Shown here one piece after another: positions 1-9,156 of a DNA stretch of 45,121 nt. The DNA is from DATIKM01 sp035477595 (GTDB lineage: Bacteria > Armatimonadota > Chthonomonadetes > Chthonomonadales > CAJBBX01): positions 1 to 45,121 of the forward strand of contig DATIKM010000130.1 of NCBI GenBank assembly GCA_035477595.1, read 5' to 3'. A program made the position numbers and the translations under genes. Under the pieces are notes generated by a model. That model was not told the DNA's origin. It worked only from the letters and a program-made list of their open reading frames with translations, and ran no database searches. The number at the start of each line of letters is the position of its first letter. The first letter of the stretch is position 1.

Positions 1-5
1 CCACC

Positions 6-1265
6 TTGAACCAGAGGGAACGGTTCGCGCGTGTCGTTCGCGGTGAGCCCGTGGACCGGTTGCCCCGCTTCTATGGCGGCCCGCGCGCCAGCACCATGGC
101 GGCATGGAGACGCCAGGGGCTCTCGGAAGACCTCGAGCGACGCTTCGGGCAGTGGATCGGCGCCGAAGGGTTCGCCGGCATCGGGAAGATCGACTGCGGA
201 CCGATCCCTCGTTTCGAGGAACGAACGATCGAGGAGCGCGACAACTTCCGCATCTGGGTCGATCACTGGGACGTGAAGAGACTCGATGCGGTACGGCAGG
301 CGACGGCAGGCTTCGCCACGCGTCGGTACCTCGAGTTCCCCGTGAAGACGCGCGCCGACTTCGAGGCCATGCGCCACCGCTTCGATCACCGGTCGCCGGA
401 GCGCCTGACGCCCCAGCCTGACGACAACCAGGCGCGAAGCCTGAACCCCGATGGGTACCGAGTCCACCAGGCGGCAGAGTGCTGGCGCGACCGCGTTGCA
501 CGCTGCAACGACGGCGAGACGCCCGTCTGCGTCACCGTGCCAGGCTTGTTCTGGACGGCACGCGACTTGGCCGGATTCGAGGGCCTCTGCACCCTATGCG
601 CCGACGACCCGCCGCTGGTCGAGGCGATTATGGAGCACTGGACCGACTTCCTGATCGGACTGCTCGAGGAGCCTCTCCGCCACATTCAGGTCGACCTGGT
701 GATCCTGAACGAAGACATGGCCTACCGACACGCGGCCATGATCTCGCCGGCCATGATGCACAGGTACATGCTGCCAGGCTATCGGCGGCTGCGCGGTTTC
801 ATGCGAGACAATCGGGTCGGCTGCCTCTGCATGGACACTGACGGGCACTGCGCTGAGGTGCTCTCGGTCTTCTATCCGGAGTGCATCGACGGCATCACGC
901 CCATGGAGATCGCGGCCAACAACGACACGGAAGCCTACCTCCGAGCCCACCGCGGCCTGTTCGTGATGGGCGGGATCGACAAGCGCGAGCTGCGCGGAAC
1001 GGCGGAAGAGGTGCGGACCGAGGCGCTCCGCTGCTGGTCGATCGCTCGCGAATATCCGACGTACATCCCGACCGTGGACCACGGCGTGCCGCCGGACGTG
1101 CCACTCCGCAACTACCTCACCATGGTGGAACTGCTGCAGGCCCTGGCCGATGGGGCCGAGCCCGCCACGATCCGCGCAGCCGGCCGGCTTGAGCGTAACC
1201 TGGGACCGATCGAAAGCCTGTTCGACCCGCACGCGGCGATCGAGGCGGCCTACGCGGCGCAGTGA
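6..1265 (+). CDS. Uroporphyrinogen decarboxylase (URO-D) family protein
   Basis: A 419-residue protein of the URO-D/MtaA/CmuA TIM-barrel superfamily. The N-terminus (MNQRERFARVVRGEPVDR) matches the usual family opening, so the TTG at 6 is probably the true start, but only five bases lie upstream and its ribosome site is outside the window. Mid-protein segments typical of the family are the LILNEDMAYRHAAMISP-like stretch, the CMDTDGHCAEVL segment and the late VMGGIDKREL and PTVDHGVPPDVP motifs. True HemE is about 340-360 residues and sits with haem genes. This longer version beside glycosidase and dehydrogenase genes looks like the catabolic or methyltransferase-like branch common in sugar-degrading bacteria. 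The substrate cannot be read from sequence. Confident family call, no specific function. Confidence 0.88.
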   Translation: MNQRERFARVVRGEPVDRLPRFYGGPRASTMAAWRRQGLSEDLERRFGQWIGAEGFAGIGKIDCGPIPRFEERTIEERDNFRIWVDHWDVKRLDAVRQATAGFATRRYLEFPVKTRADFEAMRHRFDHRSPERLTPQPDDNQARSLNPDGYRVHQAAECWRDRVARCNDGETPVCVTVPGLFWTARDLAGFEGLCTLCADDPPLVEAIMEHWTDFLIGLLEEPLRHIQVDLVILNEDMAYRHAAMISPAMMHRYMLPGYRRLRGFMRDNRVGCLCMDTDGHCAEVLSVFYPECIDGITPMEIAANNDTEAYLRAHRGLFVMGGIDKRELRGTAEEVRTEALRCWSIAREYPTYIPTVDHGVPPDVPLRNYLTMVELLQALADGAEPATIRAAGRLERNLGPIESLFDPHAAIEAAYAAQ

Positions 1266-1380
1266 AGGTGTGCGTTCGCGGATCCGCCGGGCGCACGGAA
1301 GGCCCTTCCTGCCGTAGCAAATCCGCCCATGGACGACCGCGGACCGACGCGGACTACAACCTTTCCGGGAGGACCGAAGG

Positions 1381-3138
1381 ATGCCTCGAACCAGCGCCGT
1401 GATGCTCGCCGTACTCGCACTTCTCGTTGCCCCCGTTGCGCAGGCGCGAGCTCAGAGCGCACCCTCGGTGGACCCTTACGCGTCGGAGACCAAGGAGCAG
1501 CGCGACCTCCGGATGCGATGGTGGCGCGAGGCCCGGTTCGGCATGTTCATCCACTGGGGGGTCTACTCCGTCCCGGCAGGCACGCACCAGGGCCGCCGGA
1601 TAGGCGGAATCGGCGAGTGGATCATGCACCACGCGCGCATCCCCTGCGCGGAGTATCAGCAGTACGCGAAGCGCTTCAACCCGGTGCGGTTCGACGCGGA
1701 CGCGTGGGTTCGCCTGGCGAAGGCCGCCGGCATGCGGTACATCGTGATCACGGCCAAGCACCACGACGGGTTCGCCTTGTTCCCGTCCGAGGCGTCCCGC
1801 TGGGACATCGCGGACGCCACCCCCTTCGGCAGGGATCCCCTAGAGGAGCTCGCCGCTGCGTGCAGGCGCCACGGAATCCGGCTCGGGTTCTACTACTCGC
1901 AGGCGCAGGACTGGAACCATCCGGGCGGCGCCGCGGCCGGCGGCCACTGGGACCCTGCTCAGCACGGCGACATGACGGAGTACATCCGGCGCGTTGCGGC
2001 GCCTCAGGTGCGTGAGCTCCTCACAAGCTACGGTAGGATCGCGGTGCTCTGGTGGGACACGCCTGTCGACATGACGAAGGAGAGGGCCGACCTTCTGCTG
2101 CCACTGCTGCGTCTGCAGCCCGGCATTGTGCACAACAACCGCCTGGGAGGCGGCTACAGCGGCGACTTCCAGACGCCCGAGCAGTACGTGCCAGCCACCG
2201 GGTACCCGGGGCGTGACTGGGAAACCTGCATGACGATGAACGACACGTGGGGCTACAAGAGCGATGACCACAACTGGAAGTCCACCGAGACGCTGATCCG
2301 CACGCTGATCGACATCGCCTCGAAGGGCGGTAACTTCCTGTTGAACGTGGGCCCCACGAGCGAGGGCCTGATCCCCCAGCCATCCGTGGACCGGTTGCGC
2401 ACCGTCGGCGCCTGGATGAGAACGAACGGATCGGCCATCTACGCCACGTCGGCCGGCCCGTTCCGGCGGCTTGCGTGGGGGCGCTGCACCCAGCGGCGAA
2501 CGGCGCGCGGCGGCACGCTGTTCTTCCACGTCTGGGACTGGCCGGCCGACGGCAGGCTCCTGGTGCCAGGCCTTCGCTGCGAGGTGACATCGGCGCGAGT
2601 GCTGGCGACTCGCGCTCGGGTGCGGACCAGGCAGACGGAGCAGGGCCTGGAGCTCACGCTGCCCGCCACGGCGCCGGATCCTGTCTCCAGCACGGTCGTG
2701 GTGGAGTGGAGGGGCATGCTCCACGTGGAGCAGCCAGCAGCGCAGCAGGCCGCCGAGGGCCCGACCGAGTTGAGGGCCGTCGATGCTGAGGTGCACGGCA
2801 CGCAGGCGCAATACGAGTCCGGCGCACAGCGGGACAGCATCGGGTTCTGGCTTGACCCGGCGGACTGGGTCTCCTGGCGTCTCGTTGTCCGTCGGGCGGG
2901 TCGCTACCGGGTCGAAGCGGTGCTCGCCGGGCCCGGAGGGAGCCTGCTGGACATCTCGTTCGGTGGTCGGCGCGTGCGCGCGACATCGCCCAGTACCGGT
3001 GACTACGGCCGCTTCGAGACCGTGCTGGCCGGCGAGGTGGACCTGACTGCCGGCACCGTCAGTGTCGAGGTGCGCCCGGTCGCAGCCGGCTGGCAACCCG
3101 TGAATCTCAGAGCGATCCGGCTAGTGCCGGTCCCGTGA
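1381..3138 (+). CDS. Secreted alpha-L-fucosidase, GH29
   Basis: A 585-residue exported glycoside hydrolase that releases alpha-linked L-fucose. Residues 1-25 form a signal peptide (hydrophobic run, then AQARAQ). The GH29 catalytic barrel covers about residues 35-370: FGMFIHWGVYSVP around H58, AKHHDGFALFPS around H127-H128, FYYSQAQDWNHP, and LWWDTP with D226 at the expected nucleophile position. LLNVGPTSEGLIP closes the barrel. A beta-sandwich linker follows, and residues about 460-585 look like a C-terminal carbohydrate-binding module (WVSW..., GRYRVEAVLAGPGG). The ATG has a good GGGAGG ribosome site just upstream. The plus-strand URO-D gene ends 115 bp before it. The secretion signal suggests fucosylated polysaccharide is attacked outside the cytoplasm. 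Confidence 0.93.
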   Translation: MPRTSAVMLAVLALLVAPVAQARAQSAPSVDPYASETKEQRDLRMRWWREARFGMFIHWGVYSVPAGTHQGRRIGGIGEWIMHHARIPCAEYQQYAKRFNPVRFDADAWVRLAKAAGMRYIVITAKHHDGFALFPSEASRWDIADATPFGRDPLEELAAACRRHGIRLGFYYSQAQDWNHPGGAAAGGHWDPAQHGDMTEYIRRVAAPQVRELLTSYGRIAVLWWDTPVDMTKERADLLLPLLRLQPGIVHNNRLGGGYSGDFQTPEQYVPATGYPGRDWETCMTMNDTWGYKSDDHNWKSTETLIRTLIDIASKGGNFLLNVGPTSEGLIPQPSVDRLRTVGAWMRTNGSAIYATSAGPFRRLAWGRCTQRRTARGGTLFFHVWDWPADGRLLVPGLRCEVTSARVLATRARVRTRQTEQGLELTLPATAPDPVSSTVVVEWRGMLHVEQPAAQQAAEGPTELRAVDAEVHGTQAQYESGAQRDSIGFWLDPADWVSWRLVVRRAGRYRVEAVLAGPGGSLLDISFGGRRVRATSPSTGDYGRFETVLAGEVDLTAGTVSVEVRPVAAGWQPVNLRAIRLVPVP

Positions 3139-3147
3139 GCGTTCGCT

Positions 3148-3186
3148 CGCCCTGCCTCCGGGCCGAGGCGCACCGGAGGCAGGGCG
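3148..3186. terminator. Bidirectional hairpin terminator
   Basis: A perfect 14-bp inverted repeat (arms 3148-3161 and 3173-3186, 11-nt loop) fills the gap between the convergent fucosidase gene and the minus-strand isomerase gene. No T-tract follows on either strand. Position between convergent stops supports a shared terminator. Confidence 0.75.
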
Positions 3187-3225
3187 GGCAGTAGCAGCAT
3201 CGGTCGGCCTTCTGGCCTACCGGGT

Positions 3226-4230
3226 CTACTTATCGAACGCGGCGTCGAACGCCACGGCGGAGGGCTTGAAGTCCGCCTTCTTCACGAACGCAGCCGCCTC
3301 CGCGGCGCCGTGCTCGCGGTCCATACCACTGTCCTCCCACTCTACGGAGAGCGGGCCCTGGTAGTCGATATGGTTCAGCGCACGAACGATCTCCTCGAAG
3401 CTCACCGAGCCGTGGCCCAGCGAACGGAAGTCCCAGTACCGCTCCGGGTCGCCAAACGGCAGGTGGCCGCCGAACACGCCGCTCCGCTTCGGGACCGGAG
3501 ACCACGCCACGTCCTTCATGTGCACGTGCACGATCCGGTCCGCGAACTCGTGCAGAAACCGCACGTAGTCCACGCCCTGGTACCCAAGGTGGCTCGGGTC
3601 GTAGTTGAACCCGAAGCGCGGATGCCCGTCCAGTGACTCCACCGCCTTCGCCGCCGTCACGATGTCGAACGCGATCTCCGTCGGATGCACCTCCAGCCCG
3701 AACGACACATCGCACTCCGCGAACACGTCCAGGATGGGCGTCCAGCGCTCCTTCAGCAGCGTCCAACCCGCCTCGAGCTGGCCCGGTAGAACCGGAGGGA
3801 ATGAGTAGAGCAACGGCCAGATCGAGGAGCCCGTGAACCCGTTCACGATCTTCACGCCGAGGTTCTTCGCCGCCTGAGCCGTGCGCTTCATCTCCTCCGC
3901 CGCGCGAGCGTTCACACCGGCAGGTACACCGTCACCCCACACGTGAGGAGGCACGATCGCCTTGTGCCGCTCATCGATCACGTCCAGTACCGCCTGGCCC
4001 ACCAGATGGTTGCTGATCGCCCACACCTTCAGCCCGTGCCGCGCCAGGACCTCGTGCCGCGACCGGCAGTAGGCAGCGGCGTCCGGACCGGTCGCCGCCG
4101 AAACGTCAAAGTGATCGCCCCAGCACGCCAGCTCCAACCCGTCGTAGCCCCACGACTTCGCCTTCGCCGCCAGAGTGTCCAGCGGCAGGTCAGCCCACTG
4201 GCCGGTGAAAAGCGTTACGGGTCGTGCCAT
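3226..4230 (-). CDS. Sugar phosphate isomerase/epimerase (xylose isomerase-like TIM barrel)
   Basis: A 334-residue cytoplasmic protein of the AP-endonuclease-2/xylose-isomerase-like TIM-barrel family. Visible segments are the opening VTLFTGQWADLPL, GYDGLELACWGDHFD, the metal-binding-type FGLEVHPTEIAFD, FGFNYDPSHLGYQGVD, IVHVHMKDVAW, LGHGSVSFEEIVRAL and LSVEWEDSGMDRE. These carry the Glu/Asp/His/Glu ligand set expected of the family. I chose the ATG at 4230, not an upstream in-frame ATG at 4269, because AAGGAGA lies seven bases before it. It follows the Gfo/Idh/MocA dehydrogenase by 72 bp on the same strand. Such pairs are common in inositol and sugar-acid catabolism, so the two probably act in one pathway. 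The exact sugar is unknown. Confidence 0.88.
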   Translation of the reverse strand: MARPVTLFTGQWADLPLDTLAAKAKSWGYDGLELACWGDHFDVSAATGPDAAAYCRSRHEVLARHGLKVWAISNHLVGQAVLDVIDERHKAIVPPHVWGDGVPAGVNARAAEEMKRTAQAAKNLGVKIVNGFTGSSIWPLLYSFPPVLPGQLEAGWTLLKERWTPILDVFAECDVSFGLEVHPTEIAFDIVTAAKAVESLDGHPRFGFNYDPSHLGYQGVDYVRFLHEFADRIVHVHMKDVAWSPVPKRSGVFGGHLPFGDPERYWDFRSLGHGSVSFEEIVRALNHIDYQGPLSVEWEDSGMDREHGAAEAAAFVKKADFKPSAVAFDAAFDK

Positions 4231-4302
4231 CCGAGCATCTCCTTCTCGGGCCCGTCGGGCCCGACGCATGAGCGCGCCCCGAGAGGCGCATAGCCGCTCT
4301 AG

Positions 4303-5361
4303 CTAGCCAATCGCCACGGAGGCGCCGGTCCGCGAGGACTCGTAGATCGCGTCCAGCACCTTCATCACCTCCCAGCCCTGCTCGATAGTAGACGAGGGCT
4401 GGCGGTCAGTCAGCACACAGTCCACAAAATGGGCGACCTCTGCCTCATGGCCGTCGACCTGAGGCACATGCGGCGCGATATCTACAGGACGCCCTCGATG
4501 GTCAGCGAACACCCTCAGAGGCTCCAGCGTGGCGCCGCCCGCATCGCCGTAGACCTCGCTGTAGAGCCGCTCGCCCTGGCAGTGCTGCGCCCAGGACGCC
4601 TCGAGGCAGAGCGTGGCGCCGTTCCCGAACCGCACCTGCGCGGCCGCCAGGTCCTCGACATCGAAGGAGCCGCCCGCCACCGCCGTGCCCCACCCGCCCC
4701 CGCCGAAGCCCCGCGGGCCGAACTGCGCATAGGTAGCGCCGAAGGCAGCCACCGGCTTCGGATTGCCCATCAGGTACCACGTCAGGTCGAAGGCGTGGAC
4801 CCCAATGTCTATGAGAGGCCCGCCGCCCGCCACCTCCTTGCGGGTGAACCAGCCCCCCATGCCCGGTATGCCCTTTCGTCGAACCCACCCGCACCGGGCG
4901 TAGTAGATGCTCCCGAGGTCGCCGCTGTCGACATACGCCTTCAACACCTGCGTGTCACCTCGGAAGCGGTTGTTCATCCCGAGCATGAAGCACCTGCGCG
5001 CACGCCGCACCGCCTCCAGGATCCGCCGGGCGCTCTCGCCGTTCGTCGCGAGGGGCTTCTCACAGAGCACGTGGCAGCCGGCCTCCAGCGCTGCGACGGC
5101 CACCGGCTCGTGCAGCGCGTTCGGGGTGCATACCGAGACGGCGTCGAGCTTCTCCTCGGCGAGCATGATCTGGTAGTCGCTGTAGATGCGCTTCACGCCG
5201 AACTGCGCCGCCAGCCGCTGTGCGCGGTTGGTATCGAGATCGCACAGGGCGACGATCTCGGCACGCCCGCACCGAGCATAGCCGCGCGCATGAGTGCTAC
5301 CGATGCCAACGCCAACGATCGCCACCCGGACACGATCAGGCTTCCGCGCTTTCCGAGCCAT
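4303..5361 (-). CDS. Gfo/Idh/MocA family NAD(P)-dependent oxidoreductase
   Basis: A 352-residue dehydrogenase. The N-terminal Rossmann fold shows VAIVGVGIGSTHARGYARC and the acidic end of beta-2 in VALCDLD. The family signature CEKPLATNGESARRILEAV contains the catalytic-type Lys of EKP. The C-terminal alpha/beta domain carries GGGPLIDIGVHAFDLTWYLMG, with the usual Asp and His of the substrate pocket. Length is typical for the family. AGGAGAGGGGAG precedes the ATG. It likely heads a two-gene unit with the downstream isomerase/epimerase and would oxidise a sugar or cyclitol hydroxyl. The substrate cannot be assigned. Confidence 0.92.
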   Translation of the reverse strand: MARKARKPDRVRVAIVGVGIGSTHARGYARCGRAEIVALCDLDTNRAQRLAAQFGVKRIYSDYQIMLAEEKLDAVSVCTPNALHEPVAVAALEAGCHVLCEKPLATNGESARRILEAVRRARRCFMLGMNNRFRGDTQVLKAYVDSGDLGSIYYARCGWVRRKGIPGMGGWFTRKEVAGGGPLIDIGVHAFDLTWYLMGNPKPVAAFGATYAQFGPRGFGGGGWGTAVAGGSFDVEDLAAAQVRFGNGATLCLEASWAQHCQGERLYSEVYGDAGGATLEPLRVFADHRGRPVDIAPHVPQVDGHEAEVAHFVDCVLTDRQPSSTIEQGWEVMKVLDAIYESSRTGASVAIG

Positions 5362-5421
5362 GGCTCCCCTCTCCTGCTGTGTGATACGAACGGCGTGACG
5401 GAGCGGTCTTCCGCGAAGCGG

Positions 5422-5904
5422 TCAGAGAGAGCGTTTCCCGCCCGATGCCAGGGCGCCAGTGCGTGGGCTCGCTCTGTCCGGGTGCCGCTCTGCGCTCTCG
5501 GCGGCGCCGGCCGCCACGGTGTGTTCGCGCCCCGAGCACAGGTCCTCCGAGGTCTCACTGCTGGCGGCGGGGCCAATGACGTTGCGGCGCGAGGGGGCGC
5601 TGGGAAGTGTGGCGGCAGAGCGTACGCTGGCGTCGAGCCAAGGCGTCCTGGCGTGAGCCGCCATCGCGCTGTGGGACCCAGAGACGCTCGGCGTGGCGAC
5701 TGACCCGCTATGGGCCAGTACGTGACGCACGACCGAGGCGATCACCGAGACATGAACAGGGGCGCAGCACCGGGAGGCGACGTCGACGCAGGTGACCGTC
5801 ATATCGCAGTCGGTCCAATCGCCCGGCGGAGCCATGGCCGCCAAGGCTGCGTGGGCCACCTCGGGACCGATGCCGTCAGCGGGCCTGAGCGTCACGGTGT
5901 GCAT
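5422..5904 (-). pseudogene. Decayed N-terminal remnant of isocitrate/isopropylmalate dehydrogenase
   Basis: An open frame of about 160 codons keeps the outline of the isocitrate/3-isopropylmalate dehydrogenase N-terminal half. It opens MHTVTLRPADGIGPEVAHAA (family: PGDGIGPEV) and later has LDASVRSAATLP (family: LDLYANVRPV) and SSETSEDLCSGREHTVA (family: VRENTEDLYAGIEHEVA). Most substrate-binding positions between these are scrambled. The C-terminal half, with the catalytic Lys and metal-binding Asp residues, is missing; intact enzymes are about 330-360 residues. An AGAGGAG ribosome site still precedes the ATG at 5904. The frame has no internal stop, which is weak evidence of function in such GC-rich DNA. 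I read it as a truncated, decaying gene; a repurposed short protein is less likely. Confidence 0.6.
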
Positions 5905-6065
5905 GCCGAACTCCTCTGTCCGGGTGCGCGAGGCGCCCCATCTTACCACATCCACAGATGCCGGGCAACGACACGAGCGCGGGCGACGGCGAGCGTCCGA
6001 CCGCTGCAGGAACCGCGGGAGGCGTCGCCGAATGTGAGGAGTTGAGAGATCATCAGGAGTTCACC

Positions 6066-7139
6066 ATGAAACGCACCTATCATCGCGTGGCCCCGGCCGA
6101 TACCATCCGTAAGGACTTCCAGCGCTTGGACTCGCTCCACACGCTGCGCGCGGCGTGGTCCGTCGAGCAACTGATCCTCCTGCAGTCGGTGCTCGGGCAC
6201 GTGCACGAGGGCCATGGTGTGTTCCGTGGCGAGCGTTACCCCAACACCTCTATGGACGACATCGTCCGGGCGCTACGGTTGGGCACGGCGGAGGTGCGCC
6301 AGGAGCGCCAGGGCCTGATCGATGGGATCGCCGAGTACGTTGGTCGGGCGCTTGCGGGCAGCGCCCCAGCGACCGCTGTCGACGAGGAGGGTACCCCGTG
6401 CCTCACCTTCTCACCGTTTCGCCACATGCGCGTCGATCCGGCAGAGGTCCTTGCCGGCATCTTCGTCGGTGGTCTCCGAGACGACATCGATGTGCGCCGC
6501 GAGGCTGAAGAGCGACACGGGGTTCGCCTGGGCGGCGGCCGGAGCTACCTCGTAGACCGCGACCGCATGGAGGAGATGCATGTCAGCGGCGAGGACCTCG
6601 CACGCGGCGAGTGGGAGACACAGATAGACTGGCTCCGCGATGAACGCCTCATCGTAGAACCCGGCTCGCTCGATGAGCCGCGCGGCATGTACCAGTACAT
6701 CCGGCATCGCAGGGGTTGCGGCGCGTCGGACGATGCGGCGATCGTCGTCGCCGGGCTCCTCTGGGGCCTCGGCGTGGCCGTGGGCGTGTTCCTTGCCGAC
6801 GCCATCGACACGATCGAGAAGTACGTGCCCGCCTACCACGACCAGGACCTGGCGCTGGCGCTGCGCGTTGAGCGGGAGCTGGCCTCACTTCACCTGACGC
6901 GGGATGATGCCGTACGCCTGGCGTGGCTCGCAGCATCCGACCCTGACGCACCGATCAATGTGCCGGACAGCTCGCTCAGGCACCTCCTCGCAGTTGATCG
7001 GCACACGGATCTCTGCGCCATCGAGGCCCACCTTCTCGAGGTGCAGGGCATGCAGGCGCCTCCCGTCCTTGTTGGGCACGAGAGGGTATCTAGCCGTCGG
7101 TTCTACGAGTACGTCCGGAACCGCGTCAGCCAGGCGTAG
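6066..7139 (+). CDS. Uncharacterised 357-residue protein
   Basis: I do not recognise this protein. The frame extends upstream to 5958, but the ATG at 6066 has AGGAG six bases before it and is the likely start, giving MKRTYHRVAPAD. The N-terminal 120 residues look helical (VEQLILLQSVLGHVHEG, YPNTSMDDIVRALRLGTAEV, IDGIAEYVGRAL). A charged central part follows. Around residues 222-245 a run rich in Ala, Val, Leu and Gly (AAIVVAGLLWGLGVAVGVFL) could be a membrane helix or a buried helix. The C-terminus ends RRFYEYVRNRVSQA. It has no signal peptide and no Cys clusters. It stands alone on the plus strand, convergent with the HD-GYP gene 15 bp away, and divergent from the dehydrogenase remnant. Confidence 0.75.
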   Translation: MKRTYHRVAPADTIRKDFQRLDSLHTLRAAWSVEQLILLQSVLGHVHEGHGVFRGERYPNTSMDDIVRALRLGTAEVRQERQGLIDGIAEYVGRALAGSAPATAVDEEGTPCLTFSPFRHMRVDPAEVLAGIFVGGLRDDIDVRREAEERHGVRLGGGRSYLVDRDRMEEMHVSGEDLARGEWETQIDWLRDERLIVEPGSLDEPRGMYQYIRHRRGCGASDDAAIVVAGLLWGLGVAVGVFLADAIDTIEKYVPAYHDQDLALALRVERELASLHLTRDDAVRLAWLAASDPDAPINVPDSSLRHLLAVDRHTDLCAIEAHLLEVQGMQAPPVLVGHERVSSRRFYEYVRNRVSQA

Positions 7140-7154
7140 CGCGGGTCTGAGGGC

Positions 7155-9011
7155 TCATGCAGCGCGGCGACGCGCGCGCTTGTCCCGGTACATAGCGGCA
7201 TCGGCCGTCGAGCACAAGGGCTCGATGGCGTCGCCGTCCGCCGGGAAGGTGGACACACCCACCGAGACTCCCAGCAGCGGAAACCGCTCGTCCTGCGCGC
7301 GGCGACCCTCCGTGTACCGGTCCACCGCGATCCGGACCTTGGTGGCCACGAACTCGGCCTGCTCGCGGTCGCACTCTGGGAGAACGACCGTGAACTCGTC
7401 GCCCGCATGCCTGGAGACCAGGTCGTAGTTGCGGACGTGCGTCTTGAGCACCGCGCCGATGTCGCGCAGCACATTGTCGCCCTCGGCGTGTCCGAACGTG
7501 TCGTTTACCTGCTTGAAGCGATCCAGGTCGAGCCCAAGCAATGAGAGGGACCGGCTGTTCTTTCGGGCCCTGTTCAGCTCCTGCGCCATGAACTGACGCA
7601 GGTAGCGCCCGTTGGCCAGGCCCGTCACCGGATCCGTGTAGGCATCCTTCACGGTCTCCTCGAAGCGACGGGCGTTCTTAAGCGCACGGCCTGCCAGGCT
7701 GGCCACGAACGTCAGCATCCGCACATCGTCTTCGGTGAACGCATCAGGCTCGGTATGGTAGAGGTTGATGGTGCCGATGGTAGATGACCCCGTCTGCAGC
7801 GGCACGATGAGCGCGGAGCGCAGAGGTATGAACGGGTCGTCGCTGTGCGTCAGCAGCACGTCGTCCGGCATGTAGCTGGCGCGAACCGGTGTGCTGCGCG
7901 ACGCGACGCGGCCAGTCAGGTACGTTCCGTGGCGCGCCAGGCTGTCCCGGAAGTGCGGGCTGTTCACGCCGTAGGATGCGGCCGCACGGAGGTACTCCCC
8001 AGCCTCATCGAGCAGGAACACCACAGTGCTCGAAGGGTTCACGGCCCCGTGAATGCGCGTGGCAACCCTGTCGATAGTCGGATGCACCTCGATCGACTCC
8101 CCCACCTCGCAGGCGAGCTCGTAGAGCATGTGCATCTCCATGTGGGCGCGCGCGATCGCGTACGGCGCCGAGTCCTGCCGCATGGGAGAGGAGTTAGGCT
8201 GGCCCACGCGAACGCGGTCGACCACACCCTCGAACGCACTCAGAACCGTGGGGTCGAGCTTGGTGCCCGCCATTGACCTCAGCAGCCGCATCGCCTCCTC
8301 GTGGGAGTGGCCCATGCGATAGGAGCGGTCGTTCACCAGCGTGGAATAGATGTCGGCGACTGCAAGGATCCGCGCGCCCAGCGGGATCTCCTCGCCCCGC
8401 AGACCGTGGGGGTAGCCGCTACCGTCAACGTGCTCCCGATGGTGCAGCACGATCGGCACGACAGGCCAGGGAAAGGGGATCGCGGAGAGGATCCTTGCCC
8501 CGAGGACGGGATACATCCGGATGCGCTCGCTCTCCAGGTCCGTGAGGGCGCCTGTCTTCGCGATGATGATGTCGGGAACGCCCAGCCGCCCGACTTCGTG
8601 GAGCAGCGTGGCGACGCGCAAACCGTCGACCTCGTCTCTCTCCAGCTCCATCGCCTCCGCGGTGGCTACTGCGAGGCGTTCCGTCTGCGCGAGGTGCCCG
8701 AGATGGTACGGGTCGCGCGCCTCCAGCGCGAACGCGAGGGACTCGATGACGGAGACGCACAGCGCACGACTGGCAACCTGCTCCGAGGCCAGCCGCAGGG
8801 TCAGCGAGCGTGTGCGGGCATCGAGCACATCGCGCAGTCGCAGAACGGCAAGCGCCGCCACGGCGCCAAGAGCCCCATAGAGGCACCCGCTGATGATGGG
8901 CTGCATGCCGTGCGCGCGGCCGGTACCATCACCGCCGAAGAGCTGCCCTGCTGCGGCGGCAGCCAGCGTTGCGAGGCCGACCGCGACCCCGACCGAGATT
9001 CGAGACAGCAT
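7155..9011 (-). CDS. Membrane HD-GYP / GAF / GGDEF signalling protein
   Basis: A 618-residue cyclic-di-GMP-type regulator. Two membrane segments lie in the first 65 residues (ISVGVAVGLATLAAAAAG; ISGCLYGALGAVAALAVL). An HD-GYP domain follows at about 85-275 (RDPYHLGHLAQTERLA, LLHEVGRLGVP, LHHREHVDGSGYP, ILAVADIYSTL). Its HD pair reads His-Glu instead of His-Asp. A GAF domain spans about 285-440. The C-terminal GGDEF domain (about 450-615) has DPVTGLANGRYL, LGLDLDRFKQVNDTFGHAEGD, an RNYD I-site, and the signature AGDEF five residues later. The ATG at 9011 follows a CGGAGG site; a GTG at 9041 is an alternative. It lies 145 bp downstream of the EAL gene on the same strand. Phosphodiesterase activity may be weakened, but cyclase activity is plausible. 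Confidence 0.9.
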   Translation of the reverse strand: MLSRISVGVAVGLATLAAAAAGQLFGGDGTGRAHGMQPIISGCLYGALGAVAALAVLRLRDVLDARTRSLTLRLASEQVASRALCVSVIESLAFALEARDPYHLGHLAQTERLAVATAEAMELERDEVDGLRVATLLHEVGRLGVPDIIIAKTGALTDLESERIRMYPVLGARILSAIPFPWPVVPIVLHHREHVDGSGYPHGLRGEEIPLGARILAVADIYSTLVNDRSYRMGHSHEEAMRLLRSMAGTKLDPTVLSAFEGVVDRVRVGQPNSSPMRQDSAPYAIARAHMEMHMLYELACEVGESIEVHPTIDRVATRIHGAVNPSSTVVFLLDEAGEYLRAAASYGVNSPHFRDSLARHGTYLTGRVASRSTPVRASYMPDDVLLTHSDDPFIPLRSALIVPLQTGSSTIGTINLYHTEPDAFTEDDVRMLTFVASLAGRALKNARRFEETVKDAYTDPVTGLANGRYLRQFMAQELNRARKNSRSLSLLGLDLDRFKQVNDTFGHAEGDNVLRDIGAVLKTHVRNYDLVSRHAGDEFTVVLPECDREQAEFVATKVRIAVDRYTEGRRAQDERFPLLGVSVGVSTFPADGDAIEPLCSTADAAMYRDKRARRRAA

Positions 9012-9156
9012 GACGGGCGCGCCTCCGGGCTTGCCACTCACAGGCTCCCAGAGGTTTGTTCCGCCCTTTCAGCCGCCTCCATGACGGGTTTCGTGCGGGT
9101 TTCGGGAGTCACAGCCGATGGACCCGCTCCACAGACTGCCTGCCCCCCGGCTCCGC

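Noticed and set aside
1840..3096. Minus-strand open frame of 418 codons
   Set aside because: Antisense to the GH29 gene; His/Arg-rich composition, no motif.
4429..5703. Plus-strand open frame of 424 codons
   Set aside because: Antisense to the Gfo/Idh/MocA gene and the dehydrogenase remnant; no domain seen.
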